From CAYFKJ01 sp964401845 (lineage in GTDB: Bacteria > Pseudomonadota > Alphaproteobacteria > UBA2966): 62,728 nucleotides of DNA. Positions within the stretch are counted from its first letter, which is position 1. Every line of letters begins with the position of its first letter. Shown piece after piece: positions 18,150 to 26,361 of this stretch. The translations under genes and the position numbers were made by a program. Location: NCBI GenBank assembly GCA_964401845.1, contig CAYOAD010000002.1:1-62728 (forward strand), written 5' to 3'. The notes beneath the pieces were generated by a model, which saw only the letters and a list, made by a program, of their open reading frames with translations, ran no database searches and was not told the DNA's origin.

Positions 18150-18185
18150 CCAACAACCTCCGAGCGGTGGCCGCCGACGGGCCGA

Positions 18186-18923
18186 TCAGGCATCCCGGTC
18201 GGCGATAAATTCGAGCACGCTCCTGCGTGCCTCCTTCAACAGGTGCCGCATGGTGCTACTAGCGGTTTCGGGGTCCTGCGCGATGATGGCGTCGAGCACG
18301 GCCTTGTGCTGCGGCAACGCGTTGGCCTTGAGCATCGCATTGGATGCGGCAAAGCTGGCCGCCAGCGCGGTTTCGATCATCGAGCCTAGCGAGCGCAACA
18401 GCTCGTTCCCGGTGGCGGCCAGGATCAACTGATGGAATCTGAGATCCGGTTCGATGCCGGCGGGCACGTCGTCGCCGGCTGCGACCATGCCCTCGTAGGC
18501 GGCATTGATGGCGGCGATCTGCGCCTCGTCCCGGTTGGCGGCGGCCATGGCGGCGGCGGCGGGTTCGACGATCTCGCGCACCTCGAACAGCATGTCGGTC
18601 GCCGGCACGTTAGGCCCGGCGGCGAATAGCCACGACAGGATATCGGGATCCAAGAGGTTCCAGTCCTCGCGCTGGCGCACCTTGGTGCCGGTCTTGGGAC
18701 GCGATTCGACCAATCCCTTGGCGGCGAGAACCTTGATAGCCTCTCGCAGGGCGGTGCGGCTGACGCTGAGTTCGTTGCTGAGTTGCGATTCGTTGGGCAG
18801 GACCTGCCCCGGCGCCAGTTCACCTTGAAGGATACGCGCGCCGATATCATGCGCCACTTGGCCGTGCAGGCTGCGGCGGGAATAGGTCCGGATTTGCGTA
18901 CTCGTCTCGTTCATCGCTCCCAA
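18186..18923 (-). CDS. FadR-type GntR family transcriptional regulator
   Basis: 245 residues from a TTG at 18923, which has GGAAAGG upstream; the ATG at 18914 is the alternative start. The N-terminal winged helix is clear (LHGQVAHDIGARILQGELAPG, then LSNELSVSRTALREAIKVLA), followed by a mainly helical FCD ligand domain with FEVREIVEPAAAAMAA and LRFHQLILAATGNELL, holding the Asp/His metal-ligand pattern of the family. FadR-type members such as DgoR and UxuR sense sugar acids. Location between the dehydratase and dgoA fits a repressor of hexonate/pentonate breakdown. Confidence 0.9.
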   Translation of the reverse strand: MGAMNETSTQIRTYSRRSLHGQVAHDIGARILQGELAPGQVLPNESQLSNELSVSRTALREAIKVLAAKGLVESRPKTGTKVRQREDWNLLDPDILSWLFAAGPNVPATDMLFEVREIVEPAAAAMAAANRDEAQIAAINAAYEGMVAAGDDVPAGIEPDLRFHQLILAATGNELLRSLGSMIETALAASFAASNAMLKANALPQHKAVLDAIIAQDPETASSTMRHLLKEARRSVLEFIADRDA

Positions 18924-19012
18924 TCATGCCTTTCCCGGCATTCCCGGCCCGACCTGACGTCGAGTTCTTATTGATCATCGCCCGGGTTTGACCAAGTATT
19001 CAGCCGAGTAGC

Positions 19013-19051
19013 TTGGCCATGAGCGACAATCATCATATTATATGCTCATAT
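19013..19051 (+). promoter_or_regulatory. dgoA promoter with overlapping palindromic operator
   Basis: TTGGCC (19013-19018) and TATTAT (19036-19041) are exactly 17 bp apart. The palindrome CATATTATATG (19034-19044) covers the -10 box, and a second palindrome ATATGCTCATAT (19040-19051) overlaps it. This is an ideal place for the neighbouring GntR protein to repress transcription. Confidence 0.6.
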
Positions 19052-19109
19052 AGTGGGGCCCGCTCCGCACCGGAGTCAAGCACCAGACGCCGCCGCCAGG
19101 GGGGTGAAA

Positions 19110-19778
19110 ATGGCCGTCACTCAGTACCAGTTCAAAACCGCCGCCGAAAAGTTCCACGATAACCTGGCGGCGATGCCCGTCGTCGCCATCCTCCGGGGCA
19201 TCACGCCGCCGGAGGCATTGACCGTCGGGCGTGCCCTGATCGACGCCGGCATCCGCATTATCGAAGTACCGCTCAACTCTCCCAACGCACTGGATAGCGT
19301 GGAGTTACTGGCGGAGGCGTTCGGCGCCAACGCCACGATCGGAGCCGGCACGGCGCTGACCAGGGAACAGGTCGCCAAAGCCGCCAATATCGGCGGCCAG
19401 CTCGCCGTCAGCCCCAACACCGACCCGCAAATTATCAAGGCCGCCGTCGAATTCGGCATGGCCTCCATGCCGGGTTTCGCGACGCCGAGCGAGGCTTTCG
19501 CCGCCGTCGCCGCCGGGGCGCACGCGCTGAAACTCTTCCCCGCGGAGGGCTGCCCGCCCGCGATCCTCAAGGCCATGATGGCGGTACTGCCGGCCCAGGT
19601 GCCCGTGCTGGCCGTCGGCGGTGTCGACGAGCGCAACATGGCGGACTACTGGGCGGCGGGTGCGCGCGGCTTCGGCATCGGCTCGGCGCTCTATGCGCCG
19701 GACAGTCCCGTGGCCGAAATCACCGACCGCGCGGCAAGGTTGGTGGCCGAAATCGAACGCCTGCCCGAACGCCCTTAA
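19110..19778 (+). CDS. dgoA: 2-dehydro-3-deoxy-6-phosphogalactonate aldolase
   Basis: 222 residues from the ATG at 19110, chosen because a strong run AGGGGGG stands just upstream; an earlier in-frame start at 19053 lies inside the promoter region. KDPG/KDPGal aldolase hallmarks: VVAILRGITPPEAL, IIEVPLNSPNAL, IGAGTAL and HALKLFPAEG with the Schiff-base Lys141, then VLAVGGV. EVPLNSP favours the DgoA branch over Eda. It cleaves KDPGal to pyruvate and glyceraldehyde-3-phosphate. A 2-keto-3-deoxygalactonate kinase, needed to make its substrate, is not in the window. Confidence 0.92.
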   Translation: MAVTQYQFKTAAEKFHDNLAAMPVVAILRGITPPEALTVGRALIDAGIRIIEVPLNSPNALDSVELLAEAFGANATIGAGTALTREQVAKAANIGGQLAVSPNTDPQIIKAAVEFGMASMPGFATPSEAFAAVAAGAHALKLFPAEGCPPAILKAMMAVLPAQVPVLAVGGVDERNMADYWAAGARGFGIGSALYAPDSPVAEITDRAARLVAEIERLPERP

Positions 19779-20695
19779 CGCTTGGCGAGGAACACTTCTC
19801 CGAAAACGGAGGCGCAGACCACGACGATGGCCAGCATTTGTACGGCAGTGATGTCCTGGCCCAGGATCAGGACCGCGAGACCGGCGGCGATCACGGGCTT
19901 GAGGAAGAAGAGGTAACTTCCGCGCGTAATGTCAGGCACGGCGGCCAGTCCGCCGATCCAAAGGAACTGTGTGATTGTGGTGTTCCAGAAAGCGATGACG
20001 AGCAGCGCAACCAGTCCGGCCGCCGGTAGTTCGCTCAGGCGTGACGGCGCCGCCCAAACCCCAAACGTCAGCCCAACCAGCAGCCAAAGCCCGATGCCGC
20101 CGATCATCATGGTGATGGCCGTGATGCGCAGGGCGCCGTATTCCGCCACGATGGGCCGGACCAGCACCGAATAGGCGGCGACGGCGGCGGCACAGGCGGT
20201 GGCCAGAAAGACGCCGAGGAGGTTTCCGCCAGATCCCGCCAGGCGTGCGAGGTAGCCGTCGGTAATCAACAGCGCGATGCCGACGACGGCGCAGATGCCG
20301 CTGACGGCCTTGGCCCGCGTAATGGGCTGGTGGTTGACCACCAGATTGGCGATGGCGACAAAGATCGGGATGGTCGTCACCGTCGTCGCTACCTGCGGCA
20401 CGTTGGCGAAGTCGAGCGACCAGTGGAACACCAGGTACCCCACCGTAACGCCCAGCAGCGACAGCAGCAGGATCGACCAGAAATGGGTCTTCAGCGGGGC
20501 GGCGAGATCACGGCTGCCGGGAAACAGCAGCGCCAGGATGACCAGACCCAGCCCGCCCAACAGGAAACGCCAGACCGAAAGCTCCGGCCCAGCCACGCCA
20601 GACAGGACCGCCACGAACTCCGTCGAGGCATGACCCAGCACGCCGATAAAAACGGCGAGGTAGGCAAGCCCCGCATGGCGGTGCCAAAGCGCCAT
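19775..20695 (-). CDS. DMT superfamily (EamA) transporter
   Basis: 306 residues with about ten hydrophobic spans arranged as two EamA repeats; conserved pieces include LSVWRFLLGGLGLV in repeat one and YSVLVRPIVAEYGALRITAI entering repeat two. Such proteins usually export metabolites or amino acids. The 3' end overlaps dgoA tail-to-tail by 4 bp. It starts immediately after the stop of the alpha/beta hydrolase gene, so those two are probably co-transcribed. Confidence 0.88.
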   Translation of the reverse strand: MALWHRHAGLAYLAVFIGVLGHASTEFVAVLSGVAGPELSVWRFLLGGLGLVILALLFPGSRDLAAPLKTHFWSILLLSLLGVTVGYLVFHWSLDFANVPQVATTVTTIPIFVAIANLVVNHQPITRAKAVSGICAVVGIALLITDGYLARLAGSGGNLLGVFLATACAAAVAAYSVLVRPIVAEYGALRITAITMMIGGIGLWLLVGLTFGVWAAPSRLSELPAAGLVALLVIAFWNTTITQFLWIGGLAAVPDITRGSYLFFLKPVIAAGLAVLILGQDITAVQMLAIVVVCASVFGEVFLAKR

Positions 20696-21514
20696 CTAGA
20701 TGCCGCCCGCGAAGTCCAGCAACGCCTGGGTGAAGACGCCGGGCCTTTCGGCCGGCATCATGTGGGCGGCGTCGGCCATGTCGAGGCGCTGGGCGTGGGG
20801 CATGCGTGCCGTGCGTTCCGCGACGTCCGCTTCGACATAGAACAACCGGTCCTGCTGCCCGGTCATCACCAGCACCGGCAGGTCGATTTTCTCGTAGGGC
20901 AAATCCCAATCGGCGGTACCGCCACAGGCCAACAGCCGATGGTCGTTGTCGGTCGGCGTCAGTGCGGTATAGCCGCCCTCGCCCAGGAAATTGGGCCGCA
21001 CCTCGGCCTGGAAATCCTCGTTGGTGATCAGCGGCATGAAAAGATCCCGCATCAGGTCGAGCCCGCCGATCTCGACGCAGCGCATCATGCCGTCGTTGAT
21101 CCACTTGAGCCTGGGCCCGTCGCGCCGCAGCGTGTTGACGAAGACGATGCCGCTGACCTCGACGTCGTCCAGCCCGTCGAGCCAGGCCTGCACGGCGAAC
21201 AAGCCGCCGATGGAAAGCCCCACCAAGACGGCGCGAGCCGGTTTCACGTGCTCCAATACGCGGGCGCTGTCCGCCGCCATTTGCGCCGCGTTGATTTGCA
21301 CGTCATCCCCGATGGGACTACCCGCCTGGCCGCGGAAATTGAACGACAGGGTTCCATGACCCGCTGCCCGCAGCCCGTCCCCAATCTCCCCTTCCCACAT
21401 GCCGGCATCTCCGGTCAGGGCGTTGAAGAACACGAAGGTCTTGCCGTCGGCGGCCGTCGGCGGTGTATGCGTGTAAGCGATGGCGTTGTTTGTATCGAAT
21501 TCCAGAACGGACAT
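20696..21514 (-). CDS. Alpha/beta hydrolase fold protein
   Basis: 272 residues from the ATG at 21514, preceded by GGGGAG with good spacing; an earlier in-frame start at 21571 lacks this. FVFFNALTGDAGMWE is the oxyanion region, LVGLSIGGLFAVQAW is the nucleophile elbow (GLSIGG, Ser), VLVMTGQQDRLF holds the acid Asp region, and MADAAHMMPAERP carries the catalytic His. The substrate is unknown; esters, lactones or thioesters are possible. Likely in one transcript with the DMT exporter. Confidence 0.85.
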   Translation of the reverse strand: MSVLEFDTNNAIAYTHTPPTAADGKTFVFFNALTGDAGMWEGEIGDGLRAAGHGTLSFNFRGQAGSPIGDDVQINAAQMAADSARVLEHVKPARAVLVGLSIGGLFAVQAWLDGLDDVEVSGIVFVNTLRRDGPRLKWINDGMMRCVEIGGLDLMRDLFMPLITNEDFQAEVRPNFLGEGGYTALTPTDNDHRLLACGGTADWDLPYEKIDLPVLVMTGQQDRLFYVEADVAERTARMPHAQRLDMADAAHMMPAERPGVFTQALLDFAGGI

Positions 21515-21662
21515 GTCGCACTCCCCAAAAATTACCCGGAGTATTATGTCGTGTGTGCCCGCATACGCCAATTCCCGCCGTATGCGGAAGAGACATGGTT
21601 GGTATGACGGCGAGGCATGAGGTCTGAACCTGACGATGTCAATTGTTTACCACCCCATCAAT

Positions 21663-21743
21663 CGTCATTCCCGCGAAAGCGGGAATCCAGGTGTTTGAAC
21701 TCAAAAATAAGAAAATTGGATTCCCGCGTGCGCGGGAATGACG
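21663..21743. repeat. Pair of inverted ATTCCCGCG-type intergenic repeats
   Basis: Unit 1 (21663-21690) and unit 2 (21718-21743) are opposed copies of a short element, each with its own hairpin (ATTCCCGC/GCGGGAAT around a short loop). Together they form a larger inverted repeat with about 27 bp between. This motif is widespread in proteobacterial intergenic DNA. It lies between two minus-strand genes, so it may also act as a transcript-end structure. Confidence 0.85.
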
Positions 21744-21756
21744 GGAGTGTGAAAAC

Positions 21757-22578
21757 TCAAACAAACGCCTCGTGCCGTTCCTTTACCGTCTGGAGCACCT
21801 CGTCGGCGTCTTTTTTCCACCAATTCTCGGCCGAGAAGATTTCGCATTCGCAGAAGCCGTTGAAGCCGGTGGCTTCAACCCAACCTCGGATTTTGGGGAT
21901 GTCGATGACGCCGTCCCCCATCATGCCGCGGTCGAGCAAAAGATCGCGGGTCGGCACCAGCCAGTCGCAGGTGTGGAAGGCAAGTACGCGGTTGCCGGCC
22001 CTGGCGATCTGGGCCTGGAGGTCAGGATCCCACCAGACGTGGTAGACGTCGACCGCCACACCGATGCCATCACCCAGGTCGTCGCAGATGTCGAGGGCCT
22101 GGCTCAAGATATTCACGCAGGCACGGTCGGCGGCGTACATGGGATGCAGCGGTTCGATGGCCAGCGGCAGGCCCACCTCGCGGGCGTATTCCAGGGTGGC
22201 GGCGATGCCGTCATGGACCTGCCGGCGGGCGTCGGCGATGTCCTTGGAATCACCCGGCAGACCGCCCACCACCAGCACGAGGCAGGCCGCCCCGATGGTC
22301 TTGGCGTCCTCGACGGCGCGGCGGTTGTCGTCGAGCGCGGCCTGGCGGCCCGCGTCGTCCTCGGCGGGAAACATGCCGCCTCGCGCCAGGCCGCTGACGT
22401 CAAGACCGGCGTCGGCGATGTGGCGGGCGGCCTTGTCTGCGCCCATTTCATCGAGTTTGTCTCGCCAGGGGGCAATACCGGGGATGCCGTGCCGGGCGCA
22501 GCCTTCAATGCATTGTTCCAGCGACCACTGTTCCTTGACGGTGGCGGTGTTGAGAGACAGACGCGCAAGATCCGCCAT
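21757..22578 (-). CDS. Sugar phosphate isomerase/epimerase (AP-endonuclease-2-type TIM barrel)
   Basis: 273 residues. The xylose-isomerase-like barrel shows in LPLAIEPLHPMYAADRACVN (metal ligand Glu), GVAVDVYHVWWD (Asp/His), LAFHTCDWL (His) and FCECEIFSAENWW (terminal Glu). It has no signal peptide. Last gene of a five-gene minus-strand unit; the gap to the DUF993 gene is 2 bp. The closely linked oxidoreductase and aldolase indicate isomerisation or epimerisation of a keto-sugar or keto-inositol intermediate in an unassigned pathway. Confidence 0.87.
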   Translation of the reverse strand: MADLARLSLNTATVKEQWSLEQCIEGCARHGIPGIAPWRDKLDEMGADKAARHIADAGLDVSGLARGGMFPAEDDAGRQAALDDNRRAVEDAKTIGAACLVLVVGGLPGDSKDIADARRQVHDGIAATLEYAREVGLPLAIEPLHPMYAADRACVNILSQALDICDDLGDGIGVAVDVYHVWWDPDLQAQIARAGNRVLAFHTCDWLVPTRDLLLDRGMMGDGVIDIPKIRGWVEATGFNGFCECEIFSAENWWKKDADEVLQTVKERHEAFV

Positions 22579-22580
22579 GG

Positions 22581-23747
22581 TCAGACGCCGATGCCGTGGG
22601 CGGCCATGACGATGTCGGCGCGGGCGCAGGCTTCCTCGGGATCGGCCAGCAACCCCGCCCTGTCAGCCAGGCGGAACAGTTCGCCCAGGTGTTGAGCCGA
22701 GCGCGCGCTCTCCTGTCCGCCGACCATCACGAAGTGCTCCTGGTGGCCGTTCAGATAAGCCATGAAGACGACGCCGGTTTTGTAGAATCGCGTCGGTGCT
22801 TTGAAAATGTGGCGCGACAACGGCACGGTGGGCGCCAGGATGTCGTGATAGGCCGCCATGTCCTGACGCGCCATGGCGCCGAGCGCCGCGCTGGCGGCCG
22901 GCGCGATGGCGTCGAAGATGCCCAACAGCGCGTCGGAGTAGCCTTCGTCGTCGCCGGCAATCAGGTCCGGGTAGTTGAAATCATCGCCTGTGTACATGCG
23001 CACACCCTCGGGCAGGCGGCGGCGCATGGAGATCTCCTTTTGATCGTCCAGCAGAGAAATTTTAATGCCGTCGATCTTGGCGGCATTGTCCTTGAGGATA
23101 TCCAGACAAACGTCCATCGCCGCCAGGTGGTCGCCGTACCCCCAGTAGCCCTCCAGAGCCGGGTCGAACATCTCGCCCAGCCAGTGGATGATGACGGGGT
23201 CCTTCACCTGGCCGAGGATGCGGCCGTAGACGGTGGCGTAGTCGTCGGGCGATTTGGCCGCTGCTGCCAGGGCGCGGCTGGCCATGAGAATGATCCGCCC
23301 GCCCGCGGCTTCCACCGCCGCGCACTGTTCCTCGTAGGCTGCGATGACGTCGTCAATGCTCAACGATGGATCGGGCGCGATGTGGTCGGTGCCCGCGCCA
23401 CAGGCGACCAGCGCCGCGCCGTCGAAATCGGCGGCCGCGGCGACGGATTGCCTGATCAGTTCGAGCGAGGTGGGCCAGTCGAGCCCCATGCCGCGCTGGG
23501 CCGTGTCCATGGCCTCGGCCACGCCCAGGCCGAGCGACCAGATGTGCCGCCGGTAGGCGATGGTGGCATCCCAATCGACGGCGGTTTCCAGCCAGGGATC
23601 GGCGTCCGAAAAAGGATCGGCCACGACGTGGGCCGCCGAATAGGCGATGCGGGTAAACTCGGCGCCGTTGACGGCAAAGTCGCGGGGCTCTCCCGCATCG
23701 TATTGCTCGACCGCGCCGTCGGCGGTGGGCAGGGCGACGCTCGCCAT
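22581..23747 (-). CDS. DUF993 / dihydrodipicolinate-synthase-like aldolase family protein
   Basis: 388 residues. The TIM barrel has DHDPS-like features: the presumed Schiff-base Lys229 in DGIKISLLDD, MYTGDDFNYPDL after it, and PVIIHWLGEMFDP before it. DUF993 proteins have no characterised reaction that I can name with confidence; a retro-aldol cleavage is inferred from the fold and lysine. It lies 2 bp after the Gfo/Idh/MocA gene and 2 bp before the isomerase, so the three are surely co-translated and probably successive enzymes. Confidence 0.88.
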   Translation of the reverse strand: MASVALPTADGAVEQYDAGEPRDFAVNGAEFTRIAYSAAHVVADPFSDADPWLETAVDWDATIAYRRHIWSLGLGVAEAMDTAQRGMGLDWPTSLELIRQSVAAAADFDGAALVACGAGTDHIAPDPSLSIDDVIAAYEEQCAAVEAAGGRIILMASRALAAAAKSPDDYATVYGRILGQVKDPVIIHWLGEMFDPALEGYWGYGDHLAAMDVCLDILKDNAAKIDGIKISLLDDQKEISMRRRLPEGVRMYTGDDFNYPDLIAGDDEGYSDALLGIFDAIAPAASAALGAMARQDMAAYHDILAPTVPLSRHIFKAPTRFYKTGVVFMAYLNGHQEHFVMVGGQESARSAQHLGELFRLADRAGLLADPEEACARADIVMAAHGIGV

Positions 23748-23749
23748 CG

Positions 23750-24901
23750 TCAGAGCTCCAGTTCCGGCACGTCGAGCCAGCGCCGTTCCGCCCAGCTCTG
23801 CATACCCAGTTCGGCGAGTTGCACGCCCTTGGCTCCGGACAGCAGATCATAGGACCAGGGGGCGTCCTCTTGGACGTGGCGGATGAACATCTCCCACTGG
23901 CTCTTGAAACCGTTGTCGAAAACCGCGTTGTCCGGCACCTCTTGCCATTGGTCGAAGAAATCGAGCTTTTGCGGCTCATCGGGATTCCAGACCGGCTTCG
24001 GCGTGTTCCAGCGCGCCTGGCTGCGGCAGGAGTGCAGCCCCGCCACCGCCGAGCCGTGCGTGCCGTCGACATGGAAAGTCACCAGATCGTCGCGGCGGAC
24101 GCGAGTGCACCATGACGAATTGAGCTGGGCGATGATGCCGCCTTCGAGCTCGAAAGTGGCATAGGCCGCGTCGTCGGCATCGGCGTCGTAGCCGTCGCCA
24201 TTCTCGTCCCAGCGCTTGGGGATGTGCGTCGCGCCCAGGCAACTCACCGCCTTGACGGGTGCGATGGTGTTGTCGAGCACGTAGCGCCAGTGGCACAGCA
24301 TGTCGAGGATGATGCCGCCGCCGTCCGCTTTGCGGTAGTTCCAGGAGGGGCGCTGGGCTTCCTGCCAATCGCCCTCGAACACCCAGTAGCCGAATTCGCC
24401 GCGCACGCTCAGTATGCGGCCAAAGAAACCGGTGTCGCGCAAGCGCTTGAGCTTGAGCAGGCCAGGCAGCGACAGCTTGTCGTGCACGACGCCGTTTTTG
24501 ACGCCCTTCTCCTTGGCGTAACGGGCGACGTCCAGGGCCACGTCCAGCGTCTCGGCTATGGGCTTCTCACAGTAGACGTCCTTGCCCGCATCCATCGCCC
24601 GCTTCAGAAGTTCGGCGCGCATCTGGGTGGTGCCGGCGTCAAAGAACATGGTGTCGTCCGGATTGGCCAGCGCAGCCTCGAGATCGGCGGTCCAGCGCTC
24701 CACGCCGTGGGCTTTGGCCAGTCGCTCGATCTTGTCGGCGTTGCGCCCCACCAGGATGGGATCGGGCATCACCCGGTCGCCGTTCTGCAGCACCACGCCG
24801 CCCTCTTCCCGGATCGCCAGGATCGAGCGTATGAGATGCTGGTTCATGCCCATGCGCCCAGTGACGCCGTGCATGATAAGGCCCAATCGAATGTCCGCCA
24901 T
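23750..24901 (-). CDS. Gfo/Idh/MocA family oxidoreductase
   Basis: 383 residues. An N-terminal Rossmann-type region (LGLIMHGVTGRMG) is followed by the family's central motif YCEKPIAETL with the catalytic Lys of EKP, and a C-terminal alpha/beta domain containing the GGGIILDMLCHWRY helix with its His. Members oxidise or reduce sugars, inositols or related cyclic polyols with NAD(P). The start ATG shares one base with the stop of the enolase-superfamily gene, so coupling is tight. Confidence 0.9.
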   Translation of the reverse strand: MADIRLGLIMHGVTGRMGMNQHLIRSILAIREEGGVVLQNGDRVMPDPILVGRNADKIERLAKAHGVERWTADLEAALANPDDTMFFDAGTTQMRAELLKRAMDAGKDVYCEKPIAETLDVALDVARYAKEKGVKNGVVHDKLSLPGLLKLKRLRDTGFFGRILSVRGEFGYWVFEGDWQEAQRPSWNYRKADGGGIILDMLCHWRYVLDNTIAPVKAVSCLGATHIPKRWDENGDGYDADADDAAYATFELEGGIIAQLNSSWCTRVRRDDLVTFHVDGTHGSAVAGLHSCRSQARWNTPKPVWNPDEPQKLDFFDQWQEVPDNAVFDNGFKSQWEMFIRHVQEDAPWSYDLLSGAKGVQLAELGMQSWAERRWLDVPELEL

Positions 24902-26361
24902 CAGGTGAAGTCCTTTACCGTTAAGTCCATTTCGCGCATCGAATTCCAGTCGGGTTCCGTGCCTGTCGCAAAGCCGATGCCGTCGAGCGAGGTCAGGTCC
25001 AGGCGGCCGTCCTCGATATTGACGAAGGTCTCGCCGTTCTCATGCCGGTAGAGGCCGGGATGGGCGTCGGCGAAGGCCTTCTGCTCGCCGGCCGGGGCGC
25101 CCGCGCCGGTCATGCCGTGAACGTAGTGGTGGCCGTTGCGCTCGACGTGCTCGAGACCCAGGAGGTTTATCAGCGCCAGGTCCTGCTGCAGGCCGACGCC
25201 GCCTTGGATGGTAAGGTCCTCCGCCGACATGAAATAGGGGCCGAGTTCCGCCTTGTCGGTGCCCCGCTCCTCGTCCGTCCAGACCTGGCAGCGGGCGGTG
25301 TTCAGGATCGACTTGTAGAACCCCTTACAGGTCTTTGACGAAACGCCGCGGTAGCCACGCATGCGCGCCGTCGGGAAGGCATCGAAGTTGCCGTCCGATT
25401 CGTCGATAATGACGGGATAGCGCGCCGCAATCGGCGTGACGTCCTCGTTGAGCGCCGTGGCGCGTTTTATAGGCTGTTCGACGAACAGGATGGCCTGGCG
25501 GAACTTGTCGAGCGCCGGCGTCGCGTCCATCTCGTCCAGCAATTCGATGACGCCGGCGGCATCCTCGTACTGTTCGTTGCCGTCGAGCGACAAGCGGTAA
25601 TCCCCGGCCAGCCGGTCCAAAACGTCCGCCACTGCCGACAACCGGTCGATATCGGCGTGCAAGTCACCGCCGACCTTGACCTTGAAGTAGCGGTGGCCAT
25701 ACGCCGTGACGATCTCTTCCAAGGTTTCCGGCAGGCCGTCGTCGACGCGGTCCGCCGCCGACTGATCGGCCGCCGTCAGAGGATCGATCATGCCGACGGT
25801 GTGGCGGGCGTGAACCGACTTTGACGGCTCGAGACTGCCGAGGAAGCGGGTGAGATCCAGTCCCGCCAGATCGGACGTCATGGAAAGATCGATGCCCGGC
25901 AAGTTGGTCTGGATGGCCCGATAGAACGACATATTGTGAATGCCGCAAATCGCATCCAGCACCGCCCGGTTCAACAGGGCCGGACCGTAAGTCGCCACCA
26001 GCGAATTCATGCCGCGCAAGCGCGCCGCCAGGACGTGCTCGTGATGGCAGGCGACCGGCAGGCCGTACGCCGTCGTCGTCCCGACCGCCAGAAAGGCGTC
26101 GCGCGACAACGACAGGGCTGTGCGCAACTGGTCGAAATTTTCCTCGTTGGTCAACGCTTCGTTCTTGTCGAACCACTTGGGCGCCAGCACCTCCGCCGAC
26201 ATGCCCCAGCCCGAGTGGCCGGCTTCGTCGCTGACGCGGATGCGGGCGAAGGCCTGGGGCGCCTCCCGCAAGGTGACGACGCCGAACCGGAAGGGCAGCC
26301 GCAGCACGACGTCGCGTTCATACAGTTCGATTTCCTCGACGCGGATTTTCGGGGCGGTCAT
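24901..26361 (-). CDS. Enolase-superfamily enzyme (mandelate racemase/muconate lactonizing-like)
   Basis: 486 residues from the ATG at 26361, which follows GGAGGA with 8-base spacing; longer than usual MR/MLE proteins (about 350-400). Barrel residues are visible: HRYFKVKVGGD (KxK on strand 2), LSLDGNEQY (Asp), FVEQPIKRA (Glu), VIIDESDG (third metal acid) and SSKTCKGFYK (Lys of strand 6). A Lys on both sides matches the MLE subgroup rather than mandelate racemase. The reaction would be dehydration, epimerisation or cycloisomerisation of an acid; the substrate is unknown. It overlaps the TetR stop by 4 bp. Confidence 0.88.
   Translation of the reverse strand: MTAPKIRVEEIELYERDVVLRLPFRFGVVTLREAPQAFARIRVSDEAGHSGWGMSAEVLAPKWFDKNEALTNEENFDQLRTALSLSRDAFLAVGTTTAYGLPVACHHEHVLAARLRGMNSLVATYGPALLNRAVLDAICGIHNMSFYRAIQTNLPGIDLSMTSDLAGLDLTRFLGSLEPSKSVHARHTVGMIDPLTAADQSAADRVDDGLPETLEEIVTAYGHRYFKVKVGGDLHADIDRLSAVADVLDRLAGDYRLSLDGNEQYEDAAGVIELLDEMDATPALDKFRQAILFVEQPIKRATALNEDVTPIAARYPVIIDESDGNFDAFPTARMRGYRGVSSKTCKGFYKSILNTARCQVWTDEERGTDKAELGPYFMSAEDLTIQGGVGLQQDLALINLLGLEHVERNGHHYVHGMTGAGAPAGEQKAFADAHPGLYRHENGETFVNIEDGRLDLTSLDGIGFATGTEPDWNSMREMDLTVKDFT

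Noticed and set aside
21663..21743. Possible CRISPR repeats
   Set aside because: Only two copies, in opposite orientation with a single unique spacer and no cas genes; fits a dispersed palindromic repeat.
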